This document shows, in pieces, positions 42,600 to 51,401 of a DNA stretch of 59,727 nt. The position numbers were made by a program, and so were the translations under genes. The notes beneath the pieces were generated by a model. That model worked only from the letters and a program-made list of their open reading frames with translations, made no database searches and was not told the origin of the DNA. How positions within the stretch are numbered: position 1 is the first letter of the stretch; each line of letters starts with the position of its first letter. The stretch is from contig JASFMY010000024.1 in assembly GCA_050117315.1 (NCBI GenBank), positions 1 to 59,727 on the forward strand, in the 5' to 3' direction. Source of the stretch: JANQIV01 sp050117315. GTDB lineage: Bacteria; Bacteroidota; Ignavibacteria; Ignavibacteriales; Melioribacteraceae.

Positions 42600-43868
42600 T
42601 TAATTCAGCATTCCTGCTGCGACAGTATAATTCGTTGCTTCGTCTATAAGAATTATACTACCGGTAATACGATTCTTTTTATAATTATCTATAAATAACG
42701 GCTTTGTCGTTCTAAGTTTAATTCTTGCAATGTCATTCATTCTAATTTCTTTATCATTTTCATCTTTATGAATATTATTGATATCCATCTTATATACAAC
42801 TTCCTTTACCATAGTTCTTACGTCGGAAGATGTATGTTTTAATATATATTTACCACCGACTTCCAAAGGTTTTGCATTAAACCAGCAAATTGAACAATCA
42901 ATATCCTGCGTTACTTCAGGTTGGTTATTAGGCTTAACAATCATATCTCCACGGCTGATGTCGAGATCATCTTCTAATTCAATGCTTACAGACATAGGAG
43001 GAAAAGCTTCTTCTATTTCTTTTTCGAATTCCAGGATAGATTTTATTTTAGTATTAAAGCCTGAGGGTAGTATGGTTACATCTTCTCCTTTTCTGAATAT
43101 ACCGCTTGCTATTCTGCCTGAAAATCCGCGGTAATCATGATATCCTTCAATCTTCTGCGGCCTTATTACATACTGCACAGGCAGCCGGGGATCAAGATGA
43201 TTATAGTCGCTGGATATATAAATATTTTCTAAAATATGTAATAAAGTCGCTCCGTTATACCAATCCATATTTTTTGATCGCTTAACTACATTATCTCCAT
43301 TTAGAGCGCTTATTGGAACATATCGGACATCTTTAATATCCATCTTTGCAACGAATCCTTTGAATTCTTCGACAATTTCTTCAAATCTTTCTTCCGAGTA
43401 TTCAGCTAAATCCATTTTGTTGACACATAAAACCAAATGAGGTATTTTCAATAATGAAGCAATGTATGAATGCCTTTTTGTTTGTTCTATTATGCCGTTG
43501 CGTACATCAACTAATATTAAAGCTAAATTGGCTGTAGATGCCCCTGTAACCATATTTCTAGTGTATTGTATATGTCCCGGTGTGTCTGCTATTATAAATT
43601 TTCTTTTTGGGGTTGCAAAATACCTGTATGCAACATCGATAGTTATACCCTGCTCCCTTTCGGATCTTAATCCGTCGGTTAATAAAGCAAGGTCTACACC
43701 TTGAAATCCTTTCCTTTCACTGGTCCTTCTTACAGCATCCAGTTGATCTTCAAAAATAGATTTGGAATCGTATAGTAACCTGCCGATTAAGGTTGATTTA
43801 CCATCGTCAACACTTCCCGCAGTAGTAAAACGAAGGAGTTCCATATTTAAGTATGAGTTTTGAATCAT
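42600..43868 (-). CDS. cysN: Sulfate adenylyltransferase subunit 1 (GTPase)
   Basis: A 422-residue EF-Tu-like GTPase activating CysD. G1 SVDDGKST (~19-26), switch region REQGITIDVAYRYF, G3 DTPGH, G4 NKMD, then two beta-barrel domains. No fused CysC kinase at the C-terminus, consistent with the separate cysC gene. The first ATG (43868) is used; ATG at 43844 is possible. It makes APS with CysD to feed polysaccharide sulfation, because no assimilatory reductase gene is seen in the window. Confidence 0.95.
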   Translation of the reverse strand: MIQNSYLNMELLRFTTAGSVDDGKSTLIGRLLYDSKSIFEDQLDAVRRTSERKGFQGVDLALLTDGLRSEREQGITIDVAYRYFATPKRKFIIADTPGHIQYTRNMVTGASTANLALILVDVRNGIIEQTKRHSYIASLLKIPHLVLCVNKMDLAEYSEERFEEIVEEFKGFVAKMDIKDVRYVPISALNGDNVVKRSKNMDWYNGATLLHILENIYISSDYNHLDPRLPVQYVIRPQKIEGYHDYRGFSGRIASGIFRKGEDVTILPSGFNTKIKSILEFEKEIEEAFPPMSVSIELEDDLDISRGDMIVKPNNQPEVTQDIDCSICWFNAKPLEVGGKYILKHTSSDVRTMVKEVVYKMDINNIHKDENDKEIRMNDIARIKLRTTKPLFIDNYKKNRITGSIILIDEATNYTVAAGMLN

Positions 43869-43929
43869 AAGTATTCCAAGATAAAATCAAAAAGATAAAA
43901 GATAAAATTTCAACAAAGTTTGTGTTTTT

Positions 43930-44304
43930 TTATTCTTCGATTTTATATTCGACCATATCTTCTTTTACAATTGTTTTAGAAGCAATAGAACCTAATATTT
44001 TTTTTAGTTCTTCGGATTCTGATACGAGATTTTGACATTTAAGTTGATCACCCAATTTTAACCTATAACAAATCCTTAACCAATAATTAGATTCTCGCAT
44101 TTCTTTTAATGAAATAAAAACTTTATTTCTAAAATCTGCCTTTGATGATGAGGCTTGAGATTCCTCATAATTAGCGCCAGTAGATGTGGATGATTTAGAT
44201 AATTGATAAATTATTACTTTAATTTCCGGAGTTTCTTTTATAGTCTTTAAATAAAGAATACACTTAACAGCAAATTCAAACAATCTATTCCGTAAATCAC
44301 TCAT
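43930..44304 (-). CDS. Four-helix-bundle protein (23S rRNA intervening-sequence type)
   Basis: A 124-residue protein of the S23/IVP family: LRNRLFEFAVKCILYLKTI, then QLSKSSTSTGANYEESQASSS, the hallmark turn, then KADFRNKVFISLKEMRESNYWL and an EELKKILGSIASKTI helix. The family is widespread in bacterial genomes and of unclear function. It sits inside the cysD-cysN pair, flanked on both sides by polypurine simple repeats, so it looks inserted. Confidence 0.88.
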   Translation of the reverse strand: MSDLRNRLFEFAVKCILYLKTIKETPEIKVIIYQLSKSSTSTGANYEESQASSSKADFRNKVFISLKEMRESNYWLRICYRLKLGDQLKCQNLVSESEELKKILGSIASKTIVKEDMVEYKIEE

Positions 44305-44340
44305 ACAAATTTTTTATCTTTTATCCTTTTCCTTTTATCT

Positions 44341-45246
44341 TTAAAAGTACCCGTTAACCTTTCTATCCTCCATAGCAGTTTCGGAACGCTTATCATCAAA
44401 CCTGCCTCCTCTTTCAGTTATGCGGGATGCAGCTACTTCATTGATTATATCCTCAACAGTTGATGCATCTGACTCCCAAACTCCCGTACATGTCATGTCA
44501 CCAACTGTTCTACACCTTACGGTTAGTTCTTCAACCTTATCATTTTCATCTACCATAACACACGGTGAAACTGCAAGCATAATACCATCTCTATGAACAA
44601 CTTTTCTTTTATGTGAAAAATAAATAGAAGGAATCGGAATATTTTCTAAAAGTATATATTGCCAAACATCCATTTCTGTCCAGTTACTTAACGGAAAAAC
44701 CCTGAAATGTTCACCCATTTTTTTTCTTCCGTTAAATATATTCCAGAGTTCCGGCCTTTGATTCTTAGGATCCCACTGCCCGAATTCATCTCTATGTGAA
44801 AAGAATCTTTCTTTTGCACGTGCTTTTTCTTCATCTCTTCTTGCGCCGCCGATGGCAGCATCAAATTTATGTTCTTCAATTGCATCTAAAAGAGTTGTTG
44901 TTTGAAGAACATTTCTGGAAGCATACTTCCCTTTCTCTTCAACTACTCTTCCTTTGTCTATCGATTCCTGAACTGATGCAACGACAAGTTTAGCCCCAAG
45001 TTGTTCAATAAAGTTATCTCTATATTCAACGGTTTCATCAAAATTATGCCCTGTATCAACATGCATTAGAGGATAAGGAATTTTAGCTGGATAAAATGCT
45101 TTTCTAGATAACCAGCCTAGAACAATCGAATCTTTTCCACCGGAAAAAAGTAATACCGGATTTTCAAATTGAGCTGCTACTTCTCTTAAAACAAATATTG
45201 CTTCTGATTCTAATTCTTTTAGATGAGTTATATAGTATTTTTGCAT
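44341..45246 (-). CDS. cysD: Sulfate adenylyltransferase subunit 2
   Basis: A 301-residue PP-loop ATP sulfurylase: FSGGKDSIV (~34-42), HVDTGHNFDETVEYRD, GGARRDEEKARAKER, the CRTVGDMTCTG segment, and the normal RFDDKRSE...MEDRK-GYF end. With CysN it forms APS from ATP and sulfate. Together with cysC, cysN and cysQ this gives the locus its own PAPS supply. Confidence 0.96.
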   Translation of the reverse strand: MQKYYITHLKELESEAIFVLREVAAQFENPVLLFSGGKDSIVLGWLSRKAFYPAKIPYPLMHVDTGHNFDETVEYRDNFIEQLGAKLVVASVQESIDKGRVVEEKGKYASRNVLQTTTLLDAIEEHKFDAAIGGARRDEEKARAKERFFSHRDEFGQWDPKNQRPELWNIFNGRKKMGEHFRVFPLSNWTEMDVWQYILLENIPIPSIYFSHKRKVVHRDGIMLAVSPCVMVDENDKVEELTVRCRTVGDMTCTGVWESDASTVEDIINEVAASRITERGGRFDDKRSETAMEDRKVNGYF

Positions 45247-45255
45247 ATAATCAAC

Positions 45256-46032
45256 TTAGTTTAGTTCAAATGATGTTGCAATAAATCCCTCATTTTTTAA
45301 GGATTCTTTGTTATATAAAAGTTCTTTTTTTTCTTTTGTAAAAATATTTCCACCGGCTGCTTTTAATATTGCATGCCCTGCTGCAGTATCCCATTCCCAT
45401 GTTTTCCCACCACGAAAATATAGATCTGCTTTTCCTTCAGCCAGCATACAAATCTTAAGCGAGCTTCCCCGAGATATTGTTTCTTTTATTTTGAATTTAG
45501 AATAATATTTTTCTTCTTCCTCTCCTGAGTGAGATCTGCTTTGTACAACAGTCAACCCGTCATTAAAATCCTTACTTTTTACTTTTATCTTTTCTCTTTC
45601 ATTACGGGTCCTTTTCCATGCCCCTGCTCCAACTGTTCCATAATAAATTACACCGGATACGGGAACATAAATTACTCCTAAAACAGGTAAGTTATTTTCT
45701 ATTAAACCTATGTTAACAGTAAATTCTCCATTTCTGTTTATAAATTCTTTTGTCCCATCTAAAGGATCTACAAGCCAAAACATCTCCCAATCTTTTCTCT
45801 CTTCAAATTTAATATCTTTACCTTCTTCAGATATTACCGGAATGTTACTATCTAATTTATTTAATTCTTCTAAAATCATTTGGTGTGACAATTGATCAGC
45901 AATTGTCAATGGCGAGTTATCATCTTTTATATTTATTTTGAAATCATTTCTGCCGTAGACCTCTAATATTTTCTCTCCTGCTTTTTGTGCAATACCTACA
46001 ATCTCTGAAATATCTATATTATTCAATTTCAT
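45256..46032 (-). CDS. cysQ: 3'(2'),5'-bisphosphate nucleotidase
   Basis: About 258 residues, inositol-monophosphatase fold: DNSPLTIADQ, VISEEGKDI, metal-binding VDPLDGTKEFI, GVIYVPVSG, and WEWDTAAGHAIL. It removes PAP left by sulfotransferases. The longer frame to 46047 would begin with TTG, so ATG at 46032 is preferred (14-nt overlap with wbpD). Residues encoded by 45571-45600 (REKIKVKSK) are a polypurine repeat insertion. Confidence 0.93.
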   Translation of the reverse strand: MKLNNIDISEIVGIAQKAGEKILEVYGRNDFKINIKDDNSPLTIADQLSHQMILEELNKLDSNIPVISEEGKDIKFEERKDWEMFWLVDPLDGTKEFINRNGEFTVNIGLIENNLPVLGVIYVPVSGVIYYGTVGAGAWKRTRNEREKIKVKSKDFNDGLTVVQSRSHSGEEEEKYYSKFKIKETISRGSSLKICMLAEGKADLYFRGGKTWEWDTAAGHAILKAAGGNIFTKEKKELLYNKESLKNEGFIATSFELN

Positions 46033-46606
46033 TAACGACGTTGTCAACTAATTTATATTTCTTATTTGATTTTTCACAAAATGCAAACCCATCCTTATCA
46101 AATACCAATTTCTTTCCAGCTTCAGAAATCCAGCCAACAATCTTACCTGGTACACCAACAACTAAAGCATAATCGGGAACATTTTTTGTTACTACACTGC
46201 CTGCTCCAATCATACAATGTTTGCCCAAAGTATTCCCACAAACTATTGTTGCATTTGCACCAATAGATGCGCCTTCTTTTACTAAAGTTTTTATATAAAA
46301 CTCTGCCCCAACCTGGGGATATTTACACTTTGGGTCTAATATATTAGTAAATACCATTGAGGGACCGCAGAACACATAATCTTCAAGTGTAACTCCTTCA
46401 TAAATAGAAACATTATTTTGAATTTTACAATAATTACCTATAGAAACATTATTTGCAACATTTACATTCTGACCAAGCACACATTTTTCACCTATTTTTG
46501 AACCTGATTGAACATGTGAAAAATGCCATATTTTGGTTCCTTCACCTATTTCAACATTATCATCAACAACTGCGTGTTTATCTATGTAATAATTTTTTTC
46601 TTCCAT
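46019..46606 (-). CDS. wbpD: UDP-2-acetamido-3-amino-glucuronate N-acetyltransferase
   Basis: A 195-residue left-handed beta-helix acetyltransferase: hexapeptide repeats (VVDDNVEIGEGTKIW, NVANNVSIG, VTLEDYVFCGP) and IGANATIVCGNTLGKHCMIGAGSVVT, with ALVVGVPGKIVGW at the end of the helix. This is the WbpD/WlbB group acetylating the 3-amino group. Followed by cysQ with overlap and preceded by wbpB in pathway order. Confidence 0.9.
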   Translation of the reverse strand: MEEKNYYIDKHAVVDDNVEIGEGTKIWHFSHVQSGSKIGEKCVLGQNVNVANNVSIGNYCKIQNNVSIYEGVTLEDYVFCGPSMVFTNILDPKCKYPQVGAEFYIKTLVKEGASIGANATIVCGNTLGKHCMIGAGSVVTKNVPDYALVVGVPGKIVGWISEAGKKLVFDKDGFAFCEKSNKKYKLVDNVVNEIE

Positions 46607-46632
46607 TGCATCTCTAATAAGGTATAATTTAT

Positions 46633-47640
46633 TTATACAGCAGCCTTGTGAAGCTTCTTCGTTGCGGCGTCCAATATTTTAAGGACTTGAAGAGCATGCT
46701 TCCCATCAGTAATTGGTTTAGTATCATTAAGAATTGAGGCATAAAAATGTACGTGTTCTTCTGTGAGAGGCATTTTATCTTCTAATTCGATTGACACAAA
46801 ATCTTCATCATATTTTTCAAAGCCATTTTCTCCTATCTTAAACCCTTTCTTATATAATTTCAGTTTATCAGTTTTAAGAGTATCTTCAAATACATACATT
46901 CCCTCATCCCCAACTACTACTAATCTTTGCTCCTTAAAAGGATGGAGCCAGCTTACATGTATGTGTCCTCTAATATTATTAGGATATTCTAAATAGGTTA
47001 AAGTAGTATCTTCAATATCTCGCTGCAAATAAACTGCCCCGAATGATTCAATATTTATGGGGTCATCTTCAATTATATATTGTAATAATGAAATATCATG
47101 AGGGGCAAAACTCCAAAAAACATTTTCCTCTTTTCTTAATGCACCAAGATTTAGGCGGTTACTGTATAAATATTGCAATGTTCCAATCTTACCCTCGTTT
47201 ATTCCTTCTTTTATTTTTTCTACTGCCGGGTGATAGAGCAGAACATGGCCAACCATTAATTTAACATTATTATTATTCGATAATTCGACTAACTCTTCGG
47301 CATGATCGACCTGCAAGGTTATCGGCTTTTCAACTAAAACATTTTTGCCATTCTCAATAAATTCTCTCGATAATTCATAGTGGGTTTCAGCAGGAGAAGA
47401 AATAATTACAGCATTTATCTCTTTATTGTTGGTTACATTTTCTATCTCAGTAGTAAAGTGAATATCCGAATTAACACTGGCTACTATTTCTGAAGCATTG
47501 GCGTTAGTATCAAAGACAATAATATTTTCGCTTCTTAATAAACTGTTTGCCGTACGAATATGATTCTTACCCCATTTACCAGCACCAATTATGGCAAGCT
47601 TAATGCCATCATAACTTCTATGATTTGATAACTTTTCCAT
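46633..47640 (-). CDS. wbpB: UDP-GlcNAcA 3-dehydrogenase (Gfo/Idh/MocA family)
   Basis: A 335-residue NAD-dependent oxidoreductase: LAIIGAGKWGKNH at ~15-27, VISSPAETHYELS, VEKPITL (EKP motif), GHVLLYHPAV, and the catalytic WSFAPHDISLL. It matches WbpB/WlbA, which oxidises C3 of UDP-GlcNAcA. 23-nt overlap with wbpA. The next enzyme, the WbpE aminotransferase, is not found in this window. Confidence 0.9.
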   Translation of the reverse strand: MEKLSNHRSYDGIKLAIIGAGKWGKNHIRTANSLLRSENIIVFDTNANASEIVASVNSDIHFTTEIENVTNNKEINAVIISSPAETHYELSREFIENGKNVLVEKPITLQVDHAEELVELSNNNNVKLMVGHVLLYHPAVEKIKEGINEGKIGTLQYLYSNRLNLGALRKEENVFWSFAPHDISLLQYIIEDDPINIESFGAVYLQRDIEDTTLTYLEYPNNIRGHIHVSWLHPFKEQRLVVVGDEGMYVFEDTLKTDKLKLYKKGFKIGENGFEKYDEDFVSIELEDKMPLTEEHVHFYASILNDTKPITDGKHALQVLKILDAATKKLHKAAV

Positions 47641-48955
47641 TTTTTAGTCCTTTTAATTTGAATGCGTTTCTTGTATCCAATATTAAATTAGAACATTTAT
47701 ATAATTGCTCATAATCATAATCATCATGATCAGTACTCAATAATACTAAATCATAATGTTTAATATTATCTTCCGTCAACTCTATAGAATTCATTTCAAA
47801 ATTATATTTACGTGTTTTAGGAAGCCGTTGTATATGAGGATCATTATAATCAACATCCGCTCCCTTTTCACGTAATATCTCTATCAGCTTAAGCGAAGGG
47901 GATTCACGTGTATCATCAACATTTTTTTTATACGCAACTCCAAGTATCAAAACTTTTGATCCTTTTAAGGATTTATGAACTTCATTCAATACTTCCATAG
48001 CACGTGTGACTATATAGTACGGCTGCATTGTATTTATTTCACCTGCAAGCTCAATAAACTTTGTATTTACTTCATACTCGCGTGCCTTCCATGTTAAATA
48101 AAAAGGGTCAATCGGAATACAATGCCCGCCTAGGCCGGGACCAGGATAAAAAGCATGATAACCAAACGGTTTTGTTTTAGCTGCTTCTATAACTTCCCAA
48201 ATATCAATATCCATTCTATGAAACACCATTTTTAACTCATTAACCAATGCGATGTTGACGGACCTGTAAATATTTTCAAGAAGTTTGGTAGCCTCTGCAG
48301 CTCTTGTTGTTGATACAGGGACTGTTTGCACAATTATCTGATTATAAAGCTTTATTGCTACTTCCAGACAATTATTTGTTACCCCACCTACCACCTTGGG
48401 TATTGTTGCAGTTGTATAATTCGGATTATTGGGGTCTTCTCTTTCAGGCGAATATGCTAAATAAAAATCTTCCCCAACTACAAATTTATTTTTACCTGTT
48501 CCTTGGACAATTGGAGCATTTTCGAATTTCGGCAAAATAATTTCTTCTGTTGTGCCCGGGTAGGTTGTTGACTCAAGAGTTATTAGTTGTCCGCAACGTA
48601 AATACTTAGCAATGATTTCACTCGTATCTTCCACATATGTTATATCCGGTTCTCTATGTTCATTAAGCGGAGTGGGAACACAAATAATTACAACATCACA
48701 AGACGGAAGAAATGAAAAGTCAGAAGTTGGCGTAAATAGTTTAGTTTCAATAGCATTCTTAATTCTTGTAGAACTAATATGTTTGATGTAAGTTTTCCCC
48801 TCCCAAAGAATCGGAATTTTTTTCTCGTCTACATCAAATCCGTAAGTCTTAAATCCCTTTTCAATAAACGCCAATGCTAACGGCAACCCCACGTAGCCCA
48901 AACCTATAATTCCAATAACGGCTTGCTTTGTGTCAATTTTTTCAATTACTCTCAT
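47618..48955 (-). CDS. wbpA: UDP-N-acetyl-D-glucosamine 6-dehydrogenase
   Basis: A 445-residue UDP-sugar dehydrogenase: GIIGLGYVGLPLAL at ~15-28, VPTPLNEHREPD, ESTTYPGTTEE, SPEREDPNN, the catalytic cysteine in GPGLGGHCIPIDP, then LGVAYKKNVDDTRESPS. It oxidises UDP-GlcNAc to UDP-GlcNAcA, the first step to 2,3-diacetamido uronic acids. First gene of wbpA-wbpB-wbpD-cysQ-cysD; the 196-nt gap upstream should hold its promoter. Confidence 0.95.
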   Translation of the reverse strand: MRVIEKIDTKQAVIGIIGLGYVGLPLALAFIEKGFKTYGFDVDEKKIPILWEGKTYIKHISSTRIKNAIETKLFTPTSDFSFLPSCDVVIICVPTPLNEHREPDITYVEDTSEIIAKYLRCGQLITLESTTYPGTTEEIILPKFENAPIVQGTGKNKFVVGEDFYLAYSPEREDPNNPNYTTATIPKVVGGVTNNCLEVAIKLYNQIIVQTVPVSTTRAAEATKLLENIYRSVNIALVNELKMVFHRMDIDIWEVIEAAKTKPFGYHAFYPGPGLGGHCIPIDPFYLTWKAREYEVNTKFIELAGEINTMQPYYIVTRAMEVLNEVHKSLKGSKVLILGVAYKKNVDDTRESPSLKLIEILREKGADVDYNDPHIQRLPKTRKYNFEMNSIELTEDNIKHYDLVLLSTDHDDYDYEQLYKCSNLILDTRNAFKLKGLKNGKVIKS

Positions 48956-49151
48956 AAAGCATCCAGTTTTAATATAGCTTCGCCATCTTAGTCACATTGA
49001 CCTTAGTAGCTTGATATTTGTTTACGTTTCAACCCTCATTAACAGGAAGTGTAAATTTCCAGACCGAAATTTAATTTTTTTACAGTAAATACAAAATTAA
49101 ATTTACGTTATTTGCATATGAATTATCGCAGATTATCAAAAGAATTAGGTT

Positions 49152-49592
49152 CTAATACATCTTTGTATAGTCCGAATTATTCTTATGTTTTAACCAAGCG
49201 GATGTTTTAAAGCCCTCTGGATCAAAAAACTTTTTATTAAAAATTTTTGCGATAATTGATGTTGGTGTTAATACAATAAAAAAAAGTATTGTTAAAATAA
49301 TTCTAGAAACAACCCAACCCAAAGTGAGAGAAAATACCATCCAAATTTTATAAACAAGACTTAAGATCACATTTGGAGTTATTATAAAAATAATTACCAA
49401 TACTAGCAGCATTGAATTTGGTAAATAAAAATATTGAATCGACCTAAAGTCCAACTGCTTCAAATCGCTATAATTTAAAAGAATTAGAATAGCAAAAAAT
49501 AGTACTACAAAAGTAATCCTAAACTTTAATATGCTTTCTCTTGAATAATTGATTTTACTGATTTCGTACTTGACGTCATCAATCAAGCTCAT
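49152..49592 (-). CDS. SxtJ-like small membrane protein
   Basis: A 146-residue protein with four hydrophobic segments (~24-41, ~58-72, ~82-100, ~103-118) and the C-terminal PEGFKTSAWLKH-type ending. It matches the SxtJ family often encoded directly after NodU/CmcH carbamoyltransferases, as here (14-nt overlap). Function is unknown; the constant pairing suggests a membrane partner of the carbamoylation step. Confidence 0.8.
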   Translation of the reverse strand: MSLIDDVKYEISKINYSRESILKFRITFVVLFFAILILLNYSDLKQLDFRSIQYFYLPNSMLLVLVIIFIITPNVILSLVYKIWMVFSLTLGWVVSRIILTILFFIVLTPTSIIAKIFNKKFFDPEGFKTSAWLKHKNNSDYTKMY

Positions 49593-51396
49593 ATTTTTCC
49601 TTCCAGTTTATATCTTCCTCAAACTGTGGCTGTTTATTTTTACTTAACATAAAATTACCAAGTACTAGCTTATCCATTTCGGTTCTCATAAAACATTTAT
49701 ATGCATCTAACGGCGATTCTACTATTGGTTCACCTCTTACGTTAAATGATGTATTTACAATAACCGGGCATCCTGTTTTTTCATAAAACTTTTTAATTAG
49801 GTTATAATATTTGGGATTATTTTTTCCGTTAACGGTTTGAATACGTGCTGTATAATCAACATGAGTAATTGCCGGAACTTCCGATCGTACTATATTCAAC
49901 TTATCAATCCCCCATAATTTCTTTTCATGATTAGCCATAACTCTTTGCTTTTCTTTTTTGACCTCTGCTACCAGCAACATATAAGGGGTTTCTCTATCAA
50001 TCTCAAACCATTCACTTACCTTTTCTTCTAAAACAGATGGAGCAAAAGGTCTAAAGCTCTCTCTAAATTTTATTTTCAGATTCATTCTTCTCTGCATCTC
50101 CGGTGAACGTGCGTCACCAATAATTGAACGGCTTCCCAAAGCTCTTGGTCCGAACTCCATCTTTCCGTTAAACCATCCAACTACTTCGCCTTCTATTATT
50201 GCATCGGATACTTCATTTAATAATTCCTCATCATTCAAATATTTATAAGGAACTTTATAGTTATTCAAAAATTTTTTTATTTCATCATTGGAATACTCGG
50301 AACCTAATAATGAACCTTTTTGCAAGTCGCTTCCATCTTTTTCAGTCAAAGGGTTATCAAGATGGTTATAATATACTGCTAATGCCGCACCAAGAGCGCC
50401 TCCGGCATCTCCAGCAGCCGGTTGAATCCAGATGTTATCAAAAATATTTTCTCTTAATAGTTTGCCGTTGGCAACACAATTAAGTGCTACACCGCCTGCA
50501 AGACATAGATGTGATTCACCAGTTTGCTTCTTAACATTTTTAGCCATCCTCAAAACAATTTCTTCGGTAACCTCTTGAACCGATCTGGCAAGGTCCATTT
50601 CTTTTTGAGTTAATTTAGATTCAGGCTTTCTTGGCGGCCCTCCGAACAACTTGTTAAATTTAGAGTTCGTCATTGTAAGACCGGTGGAATAATTAAAATA
50701 TTCCTGGTTCATATAGAATGATCCGTCTTCTTTAAGGTCAATCAGTTTATCATAAATCAGGTTCACATACTTTGGTTCACCGTATGGTGCCAGCCCCATT
50801 ACTTTGTATTCACCCGAGTTTACTTTGAAACCAGTATAATAAGTAAAAGCCGAATACAACAAGCCCAAGGAGTGTGGATAATGTAACTCATATAGCAATT
50901 TAATTTTATTTTTTTCCGCTATGCCGTATGAAGCTGTAGCCCATTCGCCTACTCCGTCTATAGTAAGAAACGCAGCTTTATTAAACGGTGAAGGATAATA
51001 GGCCGAAGCAGCATGAGATTCATGATGCTCAGGGAAAAGTACTTCTCCGTCATAGTTTAATTCTTTTTTTATTAAGTCAGGTATCCACAGCTTTTGATTA
51101 AGCCATAAGGGCATTGCCTTAAGAAATGACTTCAAACCCCTGCCTGGATATTCAAGATAGGTTTCAATAATTCTATTGAATTTTGTAAGCGGCTTATCAT
51201 AAAAAGCCACGTATTCCAAATCATCAGCGTTAATATTATTCTGCCTTAGACAAAATTCCACTGCCATTTTGGGAAAATTAAAGTCATGCTTTTTCCGGCT
51301 AAATCTTTCTTCCTGGGCTGCGGAAAGTATTTCCCCATCCTTAATTAAGCAAGCAGCAGAGTCATGGTAGTATGCAGAAATTCCCAAAATATACAT
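49579..51396 (-). CDS. NodU/CmcH-family carbamoyltransferase
   Basis: A 605-residue two-domain enzyme. N-terminal Kae1-like part: ILGISAYYHDSAACL at the start, HHESHAASAYYPSPF with the metal-binding histidines, TIDGVGEW, CLAGGVALNC. C-terminal carbamoyltransferase part: FGPRALGSRSIIGDAR, RESFRPFAPSV and NTSFNVRGEPIVES. It transfers carbamoyl from carbamoyl phosphate to a sugar hydroxyl, adding another decoration to the surface glycan. Preceded by the unknown gene at 51402 (5-nt gap). Confidence 0.93.
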   Translation of the reverse strand: MYILGISAYYHDSAACLIKDGEILSAAQEERFSRKKHDFNFPKMAVEFCLRQNNINADDLEYVAFYDKPLTKFNRIIETYLEYPGRGLKSFLKAMPLWLNQKLWIPDLIKKELNYDGEVLFPEHHESHAASAYYPSPFNKAAFLTIDGVGEWATASYGIAEKNKIKLLYELHYPHSLGLLYSAFTYYTGFKVNSGEYKVMGLAPYGEPKYVNLIYDKLIDLKEDGSFYMNQEYFNYSTGLTMTNSKFNKLFGGPPRKPESKLTQKEMDLARSVQEVTEEIVLRMAKNVKKQTGESHLCLAGGVALNCVANGKLLRENIFDNIWIQPAAGDAGGALGAALAVYYNHLDNPLTEKDGSDLQKGSLLGSEYSNDEIKKFLNNYKVPYKYLNDEELLNEVSDAIIEGEVVGWFNGKMEFGPRALGSRSIIGDARSPEMQRRMNLKIKFRESFRPFAPSVLEEKVSEWFEIDRETPYMLLVAEVKKEKQRVMANHEKKLWGIDKLNIVRSEVPAITHVDYTARIQTVNGKNNPKYYNLIKKFYEKTGCPVIVNTSFNVRGEPIVESPLDAYKCFMRTEMDKLVLGNFMLSKNKQPQFEEDINWKEKYELD

Positions 51397-51401
51397 ATAG
51401 G

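Noticed and set aside
42778..43134. Plus-strand 118-codon frame
   Set aside because: Lies fully inside cysN on the other strand, with no family resemblance.
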